A stretch of 64,000 nucleotides of DNA from the NCBI GenBank assembly GCA_020974905.1, contig CP087563.1, forward strand, positions 806,001 through 870,000. The letters are read 5' to 3'. Made by a program: the position numbers and the translations under genes. Position 1 is the first letter of the stretch, and each line of letters opens with the position of its first letter. The notes beneath the pieces were generated by a model. That model did no database searches, was not told where the DNA came from, and saw nothing but the letters and a program-made list of their open reading frames with translations. The stretch is from Planctomycetes bacterium syqfu (GTDB lineage: Bacteria > Planctomycetota > Phycisphaerae > Phycisphaerales > Phycisphaeraceae). This document shows positions 18,556-27,712 of the stretch, piece after piece.

Positions 18556-19862
18556 CCCGCATCACCTGCCATCAACTCTCGCATTGCACCTTCGCCAGCC
18601 TGTTTGCCACTGGCCCACGCCCACTGAAAGTTAAAGCCTCCGATGCGTCCATCAACATCCAACACTTCGCCTGCAAAGTGCAGTCCGTTGACGATGCGCG
18701 ATTCCATCGTTCGGTAGTTGATCTCAGCGAGAGGCACGCCACCTGCCGTCACTTCGGCCGCGTTCCAACCTCTGTCATTGATCACCGGTAATGCCAACGC
18801 CGTCAACGCATGTGAAAGTTTGCGACGCGTATCACGGTTAAGTTGCCCAATGACACGATCCGCACTGATGCCAACATGATCACATAAAATCTCAACCATG
18901 CGAGCGGGGAAATGCTTTGTGAGTATCCGACTGACATTCAACTTGGGTTCCTGATCCATCAGCCATTTTTCACACGCATCAAAATGCATGTCCGGCATCA
19001 GTTGACAAAACAACTCAGCCTTTTGCCCCTGACCATGAGCCATCACCCAGAATCGACTGGCATCCATCGCAACCGGGCCACTGATCCCAAAATGCGTCCA
19101 GAGCATGGAGCCGGTGCGTGAGTCAATACGCTTGCCATCAACATGCGTGTGCAAGGTCAAGTCATGCGAAATGCCCGAGAGCTTGGCATGGAAGAATGAC
19201 GAATCCAACACCAACGGGACGAGTGCGGGATAGGTGTCGGTGACGGTGTGTCCAAGACGTTTGACCAACGCCCAGCCGCTGCCATCCGAGCCACTCTTGG
19301 GCAATGAGCGTCCGCCTGTGCAAACCACCACACGCTGCGCGATGATGTTGCCCGTATCGGTTTGTAATTCAAATGGTCCTTTGGGTTCCTTGTCCAGATT
19401 CTTGGACATCGGCATGATCTGTCGGACACGGCTATCAGGTTGAATCTGGATCCCTAGCGTTTTGCAGCGGTGAAGCAATGCATCGAGCACGGACTGGGCT
19501 GAATCGGTAACGGGAAAGAGTTTGCCGGTGTCTTCTTCCTTGAGTTTCACGCCCATGTCAGCAAACCAGTCGATGGTTTGTTTGACGTTGAATCCTGCCA
19601 GCACATTGCGGATGATTTTTTGTGAACCGTGATAATCCCTGGGGACCACGCGCGTGTGGGTCACATTACAACGTCCGCCGCCGGAGACGAGGATTTTCGT
19701 CCCTACCTTTTTTGCAGCGTCCAATAGAACAATTTTCTTGTCAGGTGCAGCTTCAGATGCGAAAATAGCTGTTGCCAACCCTGCAGCCCCTGCCCCCACG
19801 ATCACCAGATCGACCTGATTTGCCAACTTGTTCAATTCGTCATCTCCTGCGGACTTTTTCAA
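18546..19862 (-). CDS. HI0933-family NAD(P)/FAD-dependent oxidoreductase
   Basis: 438 residues from TTG 19862; a second TTG at 19835 has AGGAG 8 nt upstream and is equally plausible (429 residues). FAD-binding Rossmann motif VIVGAGAAGLATAI, the family's GTKILVSGGGRCNVTH block, GGRSLPKSGSDGSGW in the middle, and the C-terminal GLHFAGEVLDVDGRIGGFN / WAWASGKQAG flavin-contacting block. The HI0933 (YhiN/BaiN-like) family has poorly known substrates; cytoplasmic. It lies head to head with the dockerin metalloprotease gene (about 78 bp between starts). Confidence 0.88.
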   Translation of the reverse strand: MKKSAGDDELNKLANQVDLVIVGAGAAGLATAIFASEAAPDKKIVLLDAAKKVGTKILVSGGGRCNVTHTRVVPRDYHGSQKIIRNVLAGFNVKQTIDWFADMGVKLKEEDTGKLFPVTDSAQSVLDALLHRCKTLGIQIQPDSRVRQIMPMSKNLDKEPKGPFELQTDTGNIIAQRVVVCTGGRSLPKSGSDGSGWALVKRLGHTVTDTYPALVPLVLDSSFFHAKLSGISHDLTLHTHVDGKRIDSRTGSMLWTHFGISGPVAMDASRFWVMAHGQGQKAELFCQLMPDMHFDACEKWLMDQEPKLNVSRILTKHFPARMVEILCDHVGISADRVIGQLNRDTRRKLSHALTALALPVINDRGWNAAEVTAGGVPLAEINYRTMESRIVNGLHFAGEVLDVDGRIGGFNFQWAWASGKQAGEGAMRELMAGDAGTC

Positions 19863-19940
19863 ACGTTACAGAGGATAATGAATTGTGTCGATAAAATCCT
19901 TGGTATCTTATGCATGATTGAGGATTTTCCGGAGAATGAC

Positions 19941-22319
19941 ATGCTCAGACGTTTGATTGCATCACTGGTCCCCAACGCCCCTGCCAAGCGGCGGCAGAAG
20001 CGCCCATCCCCCTGCCAATTCCAGGCCCTTGAGCCTCGCTTGCTGCTGAGCACCATCTCCGGGCGCGTCTGGCTTGATGCCAACATCAATGGGATTCAGG
20101 ACCCGGAAATCAACGGCTTTGAATCCGAGTTTGAAGACGGAATCGCAGCCATCACCGTTGAGTTGTACAACAATTCCAATCAACTGCTCAACAGTACCAC
20201 CACAGATAATAACGGGCTGTTCAGTTTCACCGGCTTGGATGCTGGCAGCTACAGACTCAAATATGAAACCGCCATCAACATCGACAGCACGGAACATCAA
20301 CTCACATTCCAGAACGCTACGTTCGGTCAAGCGAATTTGCCAACGATGGACAGTGATGCCAACACACTATCAGGGCAGACCAATGTGATTGTCCTGGGTT
20401 CAGATGAAACGGTGGACGATCAAGGCGCAGGCTACGCGCCGGTTTTCAGCCTTGTCTCGGGGACATCCGTTGTGGTGGGACAAACCTACAACTTCGAGTT
20501 GGACTTCGCGTTGCCCGATTACCTGACAGGATACCCAACTACGATTGAGTGGTTCGAAGGTGACAGTGATCATGAACCGGCTATCACCGAGCAAACCACC
20601 AACAACTCCATGGGCGATATTTATATCACTATCGATTTTGACACCTACGACAGCAATAACTTTTTCGACACCCAATTCAAACGCGATTTACTCCAGTACG
20701 CTGCCAGCAGTATTGCGAATCGGTTTGGGGATACGTTACTTGCCATTGAACCGGATGAGAACAACTCTTGGACGATGGGGATTACACAACCGGATTTTGA
20801 CCTGAGTAGTCTAGGCGAGAATGAAGACGAACCTTACATCGAGATTGAAGGCGGGACGATTGCGCAAAATGAAATTCTGATCTTCACCGGCGCAACAGAC
20901 CTGGGATCAAGCACGCTGGGAACAGGCGGTCCCGGTTCATACGGCGCTTTTGGTTTCCAGGACTTTTTCGACATTCTGCAAGGTCGGGGGCAAGCTGGAG
21001 CACTGGGATCATCCGCGTCTCAAACAGACGTCTCACTCTGGGGTGGTTCCATTCGTTTTGATACGGACTCGAACTGGTACTTCGGCCTGAGTACGCAAGA
21101 CATGGGGTTCAGTCAATACGATTTTCTTTCCGTTGCCATGCATGAAATGCTCCACGCCTATGGTTTTGGCATCTCCGACTCATGGGATAATCTGGTATCC
21201 AATGGTGCTTTTACAGGTACGGAATCGACCTCACTATATGGCAGCAATCCCCCCTTGAACCAGTACAATTCGCACTTCCAAAATGGATTGGCTGACCCGG
21301 TCTCAGGTGAAGAAGCAGCCATGGATCCGACGATTACCAACGGTGTCAGAAAAGGTGTCACGTCCATCGACTATGCGGCCGTGGACGATATTGGTTGGGA
21401 CCTGCTTGATGCACCAACTGTTTCAAGTGGCGATTCTAGTGGTGTCGCAACAGGCACCAACACCTACGATTCCACCGGCTCCAAGACCGTCACTTTCACC
21501 ATTCTCACCGAATATGGCAACCTCACTTATCAGATTGAGGTTAACGTCCTCGATGCCGCACAGGTCTCCGATGTGCAGATTAATGCAGCGGGCTTTGCAG
21601 AGGACACCGATGATCCCGGGTTGAGTTCACCAAACTTCAGTAACAGCATTCAACGCAGCATTCTCAAGAGCGTGGTCTTCACGTTCAATCGCGAGATGGA
21701 AGATATCAGTACCAGTGATCTGGCTTTGAAAATCATCTATCAGGATGGGACCAGTGACGATGTTGTGCTCAATAATGCCTTGGTGACCACCATAGACAAC
21801 ACCACGTTCACACTGGATATGCGCAACATGACATTAACCGATGGTGTCTACGAATTAACCATCAAAGACACCGTGGTGGATGCCATCTCGTTGGCCAATC
21901 TTGATGGTGATTCCGATGCCGTTGCGGGCGGCGATTATGTCTCCAGCCGTTTCCATCAACTGGGTGGCGACTTCACGGGTGATGCGGTTTTCAATGCAGC
22001 TGACTTGGGTGCGTTGCAATATTACTGGAATGACAACCACACTTCTCCGCCGCGATACATCGACGTTAATGGCGATGACACGGTTGATGCAAGTGATCTG
22101 GACGACTTTGCAACCTGGCAGACACGTCTGGATTTGACGGTTGAAGAACTCGTTGTTGAATCACTGGCCATCGAGAGTCCATCACCACAACCAAGCAACA
22201 TGGCCTTGGCGTTGGCTGCCTACCAGAATCAGCAAGCCAATCTCAAAATCGTGCAGTCGGATGATGATTCGGGCGACAAGGTTGAATACGAGGACCTCAT
22301 CGGCCAGTGGCTGATGTGA
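19941..22319 (+). CDS. Secreted dockerin-containing zinc metalloprotease with LEPR-XLL N-terminus
   Basis: 792 residues from ATG 19941, set by GGAGA 5 nt upstream. N-terminus: basic stretch then FQALEPRLLLS, the LEPR-XLL sorting-type motif of planctomycete surface proteins. Residues ~37-110 form an SdrD/Cna-B-like beta domain (SGRVWLDANINGIQD, GSYRLKYET). The middle carries a zincin site HEMLHAYGFG (His401, Glu402, His405), as in matrixin-like proteases, with DYAAVDDIGWDLLD downstream. A cadherin/Ig-like segment follows, then two dockerin-type calcium repeats at ~674-732 (GDFTGDAVFNAADLGALQ and DVNGDDTVDASDLDDF). Probably exported and held at the surface; the dockerin could bind a cohesin partner. 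Substrate unknown. Confidence 0.85.
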   Translation: MLRRLIASLVPNAPAKRRQKRPSPCQFQALEPRLLLSTISGRVWLDANINGIQDPEINGFESEFEDGIAAITVELYNNSNQLLNSTTTDNNGLFSFTGLDAGSYRLKYETAINIDSTEHQLTFQNATFGQANLPTMDSDANTLSGQTNVIVLGSDETVDDQGAGYAPVFSLVSGTSVVVGQTYNFELDFALPDYLTGYPTTIEWFEGDSDHEPAITEQTTNNSMGDIYITIDFDTYDSNNFFDTQFKRDLLQYAASSIANRFGDTLLAIEPDENNSWTMGITQPDFDLSSLGENEDEPYIEIEGGTIAQNEILIFTGATDLGSSTLGTGGPGSYGAFGFQDFFDILQGRGQAGALGSSASQTDVSLWGGSIRFDTDSNWYFGLSTQDMGFSQYDFLSVAMHEMLHAYGFGISDSWDNLVSNGAFTGTESTSLYGSNPPLNQYNSHFQNGLADPVSGEEAAMDPTITNGVRKGVTSIDYAAVDDIGWDLLDAPTVSSGDSSGVATGTNTYDSTGSKTVTFTILTEYGNLTYQIEVNVLDAAQVSDVQINAAGFAEDTDDPGLSSPNFSNSIQRSILKSVVFTFNREMEDISTSDLALKIIYQDGTSDDVVLNNALVTTIDNTTFTLDMRNMTLTDGVYELTIKDTVVDAISLANLDGDSDAVAGGDYVSSRFHQLGGDFTGDAVFNAADLGALQYYWNDNHTSPPRYIDVNGDDTVDASDLDDFATWQTRLDLTVEELVVESLAIESPSPQPSNMALALAAYQNQQANLKIVQSDDDSGDKVEYEDLIGQWLM

Positions 22320-22375
22320 TCTCACTGCAATGTCGCGACTGTGACATGTCTATCAACATGAACAACGGGATATGT

Positions 22376-22410
22376 AACCCGTGCCTCAGGAGAGACACGG
22401 GTTTTATTTC
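22376..22410. terminator. Bidirectional-position terminator between the convergent metalloprotease and aminotransferase genes
   Basis: Arms AACCCGTG (22376-22383) and CACGGGTT (22396-22403) with a 12-nt loop, then TTATTTC on the plus strand. It overlaps the stop of the minus-strand aminotransferase by one base region, so it mainly serves the plus-strand gene. Confidence 0.7.
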
Positions 22411-23732
22411 TCTCTGACATAAGCCAGGGCATCCCCCATGCGTTTGATCGCGGTGTGGATGCGGTCCAGTGATTCATATCCGAAACTTAATCGCAGTTGG
22501 CGTTGGCCTTGCTTCGCCATATCGCCGACGGGGTTGACGCAGAAATTGCCGGGGATGTAAATGACCGTCGGATTGCTTTCTGCGTCGATGCTTTGGTTGC
22601 CGGTATCACGTGAGAGGAATTTGAAGAAGTCACTTTCAGGATGTGTCTGTGTGTTCTTGAAGGTGAGATAAAAATAGAAACCCGCTCGACCACCAATGAT
22701 TGATTCGACTTCATCACCAAGATATTGCTCGATCCATTTGCGTGTCTGCACCGCCTTTTCACGGTAACCGGTTTTGACGGATTGGATTTGTTCGGAGGCA
22801 TGTTGTTCGAGTAACAATGCAGCGACATGTTGATTTAACAGCGGCGCACTGAAACCCGTATCCGAAACCTTCTGCACCATGGCATCGAGAAACGGTGAGG
22901 CCTTGGCGAGCATGTATCCCACGCGCAAGGTCGGGGCAAGCGTCTTGGAGAGCGTGCCAATCTCGTGAACGATGCCCAGTTCATCATGCAATAACGCGGA
23001 GTCGGGCGTGGGTGTATCCGGATCATGGATCAACTGTTCATAGGCCGTATCCATGATCAGAGGGATTTTCCGACGCTGCTCGGTGCAGAGCTTATTCATC
23101 AATCGCAGTAACCCAATCCGACGTTGCGTGGTGAGAATGCTGCAACTGGGATTGTTTACGGTGACGATGTAGACAAAGCTGATCTCTCTGCGACGACTGC
23201 CCAATGCTTTGATCTTGTCTGCAAGAATGTCCGTGCGGATGCCGTCGCGGTCTTCAGGAACTGAGAGCAGTTTAAAGCCTGCGCGTTGGAGTTGGTTGGT
23301 GTAGATGTAGTACAACGGGTCGGTGGTGACGACGATCCCCTTGGGCAGAATCTGCGTCATGGCATCAAGCAGACTCGTCGCGCCGTTGGCCCCGATGATC
23401 ATGTCCAGTTTTGCAAGCGACGCTGGCGTGAGATTGCCAAAATGGTGATACGCCAGATAAGTCCGAATGGCTGCGATGAGTTCGGTGACGCCGTCGGGTG
23501 AGCCGTAGTTAAACGGTGCGTGAAAATCGTGATGATGGGCGACGATGTGATTGACGGCATCAGCAATAAACTGACGCGGGATGGTGTTTTCGTTGACGTA
23601 ACCAACGCCAAGATTAATATCGATCGCAGGCCGAAAGGTGTTGGCAAAACTGGCCATCATCTGGGCAACCGGTGAGGGTGTGGTCGAAGCCAGGCCGTAG
23701 TCTGAAAGTGAGATCTCGTGCATAAGGTTCAT
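22404..23732 (-). CDS. PLP-dependent class I/II aminotransferase
   Basis: 442 residues from an ATG at 23732; a TTG 15 nt upstream or an ATG 9 nt downstream are alternatives and no strong Shine-Dalgarno decides. Fold type I features: NLGVGYVNENTIP near the start, NYGSPDGVTELIAAI, GANGATSLLDAM, VNNPSCSILT (Asn for PLP hydroxyl), MDTAYEQL (Asp/Tyr) and the lysine block GTLSKTLAPTLRVGYM, with a C-terminal arginine LRLSFGYE. It resembles the aminoadipate/aromatic aminotransferase or MocR catalytic group but lacks the MocR DNA-binding domain. Substrate cannot be named. Confidence 0.87.
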   Translation of the reverse strand: MNLMHEISLSDYGLASTTPSPVAQMMASFANTFRPAIDINLGVGYVNENTIPRQFIADAVNHIVAHHHDFHAPFNYGSPDGVTELIAAIRTYLAYHHFGNLTPASLAKLDMIIGANGATSLLDAMTQILPKGIVVTTDPLYYIYTNQLQRAGFKLLSVPEDRDGIRTDILADKIKALGSRRREISFVYIVTVNNPSCSILTTQRRIGLLRLMNKLCTEQRRKIPLIMDTAYEQLIHDPDTPTPDSALLHDELGIVHEIGTLSKTLAPTLRVGYMLAKASPFLDAMVQKVSDTGFSAPLLNQHVAALLLEQHASEQIQSVKTGYREKAVQTRKWIEQYLGDEVESIIGGRAGFYFYLTFKNTQTHPESDFFKFLSRDTGNQSIDAESNPTVIYIPGNFCVNPVGDMAKQGQRQLRLSFGYESLDRIHTAIKRMGDALAYVREK

Positions 23733-23750
23733 TGTAGCGAAATCCAAGGA

Positions 23751-23770
23751 GCGCTAAACCGCAAGCGGTT
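23751..23770 (-). repeat. Short palindromic intergenic repeat, copy D
   Basis: GCGCTAAACCGCAAGCGGTT, between the divergent aminotransferase and serS genes. Unlike copies A-C it lies upstream of both genes, so it is not only a 3'-end element. Confidence 0.5.
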
Positions 23771-23777
23771 AAAGACA

Positions 23778-23786
23778 TGGTATGAT
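23778..23786 (+). promoter_or_regulatory. Extended -10 promoter for serS
   Basis: TGG-TATGAT (23778-23786) matches an extended -10, about 35 nt before the serS ATG, leaving a short leader with AAGGA upstream of the start. No T-box leader is visible. No clear -35. Confidence 0.4.
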
Positions 23787-23820
23787 ATCCAATCGTATTA
23801 GAACTCAAGGATGACTGGAC

Positions 23821-25209
23821 ATGATCGATCTCAAAGCGTTACGTGACAATCCCGACCGCTACCGCAAAGGTGCTGCCAACAAGAACTATGATCCGACACT
23901 TGTCGATAAGCTCTTGGAAGTCGATGCCTCGCTGCGCGAAGTGATGAGTGAGCAACAGAAACTCACCGCTGAGAAAAACGAGATCGGCAAGAAAATCGGC
24001 ATGATCGCAGGCAAACTCAAGAAAGCCTCCGATGACGAAAAGGCTGCACTCCAGGCGGAAATGAAAGCCCTCCAGGCACGCCCCAACGAAATCAAACAGG
24101 TTGAAGGCGATCTGGTCACCAAGGTCAGCGAACTGGAAAAAGCGCGACTCGACCTTTGGCTCCAAGTCCCGCAGCCGGCGGATGACGATGTTCCCGTGGG
24201 CAAAACCGCTGAAGACAACGTACAGATCAGCACGTGGGGGCCGGACTGGTTTAACCCTGAAAAATCCTTCGAAGACAACAAGGGCTTCAAGCCCAAGAGT
24301 CACATGGAACTCGGCGAAGCGCTGGGGTTGTTTGACTTTGAACGTGGCGTGAAGATGGCAGGCTCGCGCAGCTATGTCCTCTGCGGCGATGGCATGCGTC
24401 TGCACAATGCAATCCTGCGTTATGCGTTTGACTTCATGACCAATGAGAACGGCTTCAAAGCCATGAGCGTTCCCGTCATGGTGCGTTACGAATGTATGGA
24501 AGGCACCGGCTTTTTCCCGCATGGTCGTGATCAGGCCTACGACATCGGCAACCCCACCGGCGAAGGCTACTCCCTGCACATGACCGGCACGGGTGAAGTC
24601 GGACTCATGGGTTATCACATGGGTGAGATTCTGGAAGAAGACCAACTACCCATCAAGATGACCACTGTGAGCACATGCTTCCGACGTGAAGCCGGTGCAG
24701 CGGGTAAGGACACGCGCGGCCTGTATCGCATCCATCAATTCGACAAGGTCGAACAGGTCGTCATCTGTAAAGCCGATGAAGCTGAAAGCCGTGATTGGCA
24801 TAAGCAGATGCTCGGGTTTGTGCAGGAACTGCTCAAGCGTCTGGAACTCCCCCACCGCTTACTGCAATGCTGCACCGGTGATCTTGGCCCCAAGAATGCG
24901 GACATGATCGACGTGGAATGCTGGATGCCCAGCCGCGGTGAAGTGGCAGAGGATGGCAGCACTGCCGGTGACTGGGGCGAAACCCACTCCGCCAGCCGAT
25001 TGTACGACTACCAATGCCGCCGGTTGAATCTGCGTTACCGCGACAAGGAGTCAGGCAAGACCGTGGTGTGTCATGCCCTGAACAACACCGTTGCCGCCAG
25101 CCCGCGTATTTTGATCCCCATCATGGAGATGTATCAAAACGCCGATGGTACGATCACGATCCCCGAAGTCCTCCGCCCGTATATGGGTGGGGATGAGAAA
25201 ATTGGGTAA
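23821..25209 (+). CDS. serS: Seryl-tRNA synthetase
   Basis: 462 residues. N-terminal tRNA-binding coiled coil (about 30-115; MIDLKALRDNPDRY, then EQQKLTAEKNEIGKKIGMI and KKASDDEKAALQAEMKALQ). Class II catalytic core: MTGTGEVGLMGY, motif 2 TVSTCFRREAGAAGKDTRGL, and motif 3 region with CHALNNTVAASPRILIPIME and ITIPEVLRPYMGG at the end. Charges tRNA-Ser in the cytosol. The family's usual motif TGTAE reads TGTGE here, a small variation. Length is slightly above the common 420-430. Single gene. Confidence 0.95.
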   Translation: MIDLKALRDNPDRYRKGAANKNYDPTLVDKLLEVDASLREVMSEQQKLTAEKNEIGKKIGMIAGKLKKASDDEKAALQAEMKALQARPNEIKQVEGDLVTKVSELEKARLDLWLQVPQPADDDVPVGKTAEDNVQISTWGPDWFNPEKSFEDNKGFKPKSHMELGEALGLFDFERGVKMAGSRSYVLCGDGMRLHNAILRYAFDFMTNENGFKAMSVPVMVRYECMEGTGFFPHGRDQAYDIGNPTGEGYSLHMTGTGEVGLMGYHMGEILEEDQLPIKMTTVSTCFRREAGAAGKDTRGLYRIHQFDKVEQVVICKADEAESRDWHKQMLGFVQELLKRLELPHRLLQCCTGDLGPKNADMIDVECWMPSRGEVAEDGSTAGDWGETHSASRLYDYQCRRLNLRYRDKESGKTVVCHALNNTVAASPRILIPIMEMYQNADGTITIPEVLRPYMGGDEKIG

Positions 25210-25258
25210 ACAACCGGCTTTTCACGCCTATCGTTTTAAATCATTGCTAACAAAATGA

Positions 25259-25287
25259 TTGCAAATTAGCATTTGACATGCTAAAAT
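25259..25287 (+). promoter_or_regulatory. Sigma-70-type promoter of folC
   Basis: -35 TTGCAA (25259-25264), exactly 17 bp, -10 TAAAAT (25282-25287). The start of transcription would fall near 25294, 3 nt before the ATG at 25297, and no Shine-Dalgarno exists, so the mRNA is probably leaderless or nearly so. Confidence 0.5.
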
Positions 25288-25296
25288 GGTCTTCTT

Positions 25297-26766
25297 ATGC
25301 CCACATCGACCAAATCCAAGAAGACATCGTCGGCAAGCGGTTCACGCCGTAGCCGTTCTGGCCGTTCCACTGTTGCCGCGATCAGCAATTTTTCCAGTGC
25401 TCAACGCTGGTTATTGCAGCATCAAAACCATGAACGCATGCGCGTTGTCCCCTACAACGAGAAGGCTTTCAGTCTTGATCGCATGGAGAAACTACTCAAG
25501 CTCATGGGCAACCCCCACAATGAGCTTAAGTGTGTTCAGATCGCAGGGACCAAAGGCAAGGGTTCGACCTGTGCGATGCTCTCAAGCATGCTTCAGTCCT
25601 GTGGTTACACCGTTGGTCTGTTCACCAGCCCGCACCTGGTGGACATGCGTGAACGCATCACTATTAACGGTGAAATGATCAGCCACGGTGATCTGACCGA
25701 GTTGTTTAAGCAGATCGAAGTCCACGAAAAGAAGCTGGGCAAAGACAACCTGCCGACGTATTTTGAAGTCCTTACTGCAACTGCTTTGCGATACTTCGCG
25801 GATCAGGCGGTGGATATCGTGATCCTGGAAACGGGTCTGGGCGGACGCCTGGATTCGACCACCGTGGTTACCCCCATGGTCTGCGGCCTGGTGCATATCG
25901 GCCTGGATCACACCAACATTCTCGGCGATCGCATCACCGACATTGCCCGTGAAAAAGCGGGCATTCTCAAGAAAGGCGTCCCCGCCGTCAGCGTCGAGCA
26001 GGCTGAAGAAGTCCGCGGTGTCTTTGACGAGGAAGCTGGCAAAGTCGGCGCAACCTTGGAATACACCGGTGATCAGATTGACTTCTCACATCGCTTTGAA
26101 GCCAACCGTGAGTTGGGCCCGCATACCCGTGTGAGTCTGACCACGCAGACAAGCAAGTTTGAACATCTGCCCGTGCCTCTCAAGGGTGAACACCAGGCAC
26201 ACAACTGTGCTTTGGCGTTGGCTTTGCTGGACAAGCTTAAATCCCATGACTTCTCGTTTGAGCAGGATCGCATCGTCGAAGGTCTGGCTAAAACGCAGCT
26301 TGCGGGCCGCATGGAACAAGTCTTTTCCGAACCACGCGTGTTGATCGACGGTGCGCACAATGCCGACTCGATTTACGCTTTGATCCGCTCGCTGGGGGCT
26401 CATATCAGCTATGACTCGCTGGTGGTGATCTTTGGCTGTGGCCAGGACAAAGATGTCAAAGGCATGCTCAGTCAGCTGAGTCTGGGTGCTGATAAGGTGA
26501 TCTTCACCCGCGCCAAGCTCAACCCGCGTGCCTGTGAACCGGCAGACCTGCTCTCACAGTTCAATGAACAGTCAGGGAAGATGGCGCAGACCGCTGCGAA
26601 CTTGGAAGACGCCCTGCGTTTGGCCAGCCGTGCGGTGAGTCGTGAAGACCTCATTGTTGTCACCGGCAGCTTCTATCTCGCAGGTGAAGCCAAGAAGTTC
26701 TTCATTGATCTACCGAATCGCAAACCGGATCCGACACCTGCCCATCGTCGTATGCGTCGCCGATAA
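25297..26766 (+). CDS. folC: Folylpolyglutamate synthase / dihydrofolate synthase
   Basis: 489 residues. Mur-ligase-like ATPase adding glutamate to folates (and to dihydropteroate) in the cytosol. Signatures: P-loop GTKGKGSTCAMLSSML (about 87-102), SPHLVDMRERITINGE, ETGLGGRLDSTTVV, GLDHTNILGDRITDIAREKAGI split around LGDRI, and IDGAHNADSI in the C-terminal domain. The first ~25 residues (Lys/Ser/Arg-rich, MPTSTKSKKTSSASGSRRSR) are an extra basic tail not found in most FolC proteins; if the promoter call at 25259 is right, this tail is translated from a leaderless mRNA. Confidence 0.92.
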   Translation: MPTSTKSKKTSSASGSRRSRSGRSTVAAISNFSSAQRWLLQHQNHERMRVVPYNEKAFSLDRMEKLLKLMGNPHNELKCVQIAGTKGKGSTCAMLSSMLQSCGYTVGLFTSPHLVDMRERITINGEMISHGDLTELFKQIEVHEKKLGKDNLPTYFEVLTATALRYFADQAVDIVILETGLGGRLDSTTVVTPMVCGLVHIGLDHTNILGDRITDIAREKAGILKKGVPAVSVEQAEEVRGVFDEEAGKVGATLEYTGDQIDFSHRFEANRELGPHTRVSLTTQTSKFEHLPVPLKGEHQAHNCALALALLDKLKSHDFSFEQDRIVEGLAKTQLAGRMEQVFSEPRVLIDGAHNADSIYALIRSLGAHISYDSLVVIFGCGQDKDVKGMLSQLSLGADKVIFTRAKLNPRACEPADLLSQFNEQSGKMAQTAANLEDALRLASRAVSREDLIVVTGSFYLAGEAKKFFIDLPNRKPDPTPAHRRMRRR

Positions 26767-26796
26767 TCAACATTTAACTGGGGGTTTACAGACATC

Positions 26797-27372
26797 ATGC
26801 ATCCGGGCTTTCACGCAAGCAATGCGTTGTATATCGTTGGCACAGGTTTACTGTCCGTCGGTCTGCTGTTGCTCATTGCAGCGATGATCCCTCAACTACG
26901 AAATCTGATCAAATGGCCCAGGCGCTACAGCGGTTGCATGCTCCTGATCGGCCTGATGATGCTGACGCTATCGACTCATTTTCAGCGCGACCAGCAATCC
27001 CTATGCAAGCAACTCTGCACGGCCATTGATCAGGGGCAGGACCAGGTTGTCGTTAAAATGCTGATGCGTCATCCTGGCTTACGCACACAATGCATGGACG
27101 GTATCCCCCTGATCCACCGGGCAATCCGTAGCAAGCGTCTTGCGATCATGATGGTGGTGTTGACGGATGAAAATCTTGACATCGAAAAATGTGACCCACA
27201 GGGCAGGACGCCTTTGATCTATGCGTTGGAGCTGAAACAGAAGTTTATGGTTTCCACCCTGCTCTGCCGAAAAGCCGATATCAATGCCAAGTCACCTGAC
27301 GGCCGAACCGCCCTTGAAATGGCTGAAGAACTTGGTCATGATTACGCGCGTTTGTTTGAACTGCCTTATTGA
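26797..27372 (+). CDS. Membrane-anchored ankyrin-repeat protein
   Basis: 191 residues. Two hydrophobic helices near the N-terminus (about 10-33, ALYIVGTGLLSVGLLLLIAA; and 46-62, SGCMLLIGLMMLTL), then about three ankyrin repeats (IPLIHRAIRSKRLAIMMVVL, DPQGRTPLIYALELKQKFMV, SPDGRTALEMAEELGHDYA). The ankyrin part would face one side of the membrane as a protein-binding surface. Partner unknown. It follows folC by 30 bp and precedes a small membrane protein by 12 bp, so the three may be one transcript. Confidence 0.75.
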   Translation: MHPGFHASNALYIVGTGLLSVGLLLLIAAMIPQLRNLIKWPRRYSGCMLLIGLMMLTLSTHFQRDQQSLCKQLCTAIDQGQDQVVVKMLMRHPGLRTQCMDGIPLIHRAIRSKRLAIMMVVLTDENLDIEKCDPQGRTPLIYALELKQKFMVSTLLCRKADINAKSPDGRTALEMAEELGHDYARLFELPY

Positions 27373-27384
27373 CCTGGAGATTTC

Positions 27385-27588
27385 ATGCACCGATCCAAAT
27401 GGTTGATGATGTTGCTCCAGATAACCCTTGCCCTCTTTGGCATGTTCATGATGCTTTACAGTGTCCGACTGATTATCTCCAACGAACGATCAAACGCAGT
27501 GATCTGGTTTTTCACCGGTTTGGCTACACTGCTGATCTCCGGCGGACTTCAATATTATGAGTATCACATGGGTAAGCAGCGGCGTTAA
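27385..27588 (+). CDS. Small two-helix membrane protein
   Basis: 67 residues, two hydrophobic helices (about 8-28, MLLQITLALFGMFMMLYSV; and 38-55, VIWFFTGLATLLISGGL) joined by a short Arg/Asn loop, with a basic tail HMGKQRR. TGGAG lies 8 nt before the ATG. No family recognised; probably in the same transcript as the ankyrin protein. Confidence 0.6.
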   Translation: MHRSKWLMMLLQITLALFGMFMMLYSVRLIISNERSNAVIWFFTGLATLLISGGLQYYEYHMGKQRR

Positions 27589-27623
27589 ATCATCTCCGAT
27601 TAAGCCCCATCACCAATAACCAA

Positions 27624-27659
27624 CAAAAAACGGCAACCCATCAAGTGATGAGCTGCCGT
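27624..27659 (-). terminator. Intrinsic terminator of the acetyl-CoA operon
   Basis: On the minus strand: ACGGCA arm (complement of 27654-27659), internal pairing CTCATCA/TGATGGG, TGCCGT arm (complement of 27630-27635), then TTTTTTG. It lies about 55 bp after the stop of the CoA-transferase/GNAT gene. Confidence 0.8.
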
Positions 27660-27712
27660 CGTATGGATAGGTCAATAAAACCGATTAAATCAGGTGTACA
27701 CACCCCACCGGA

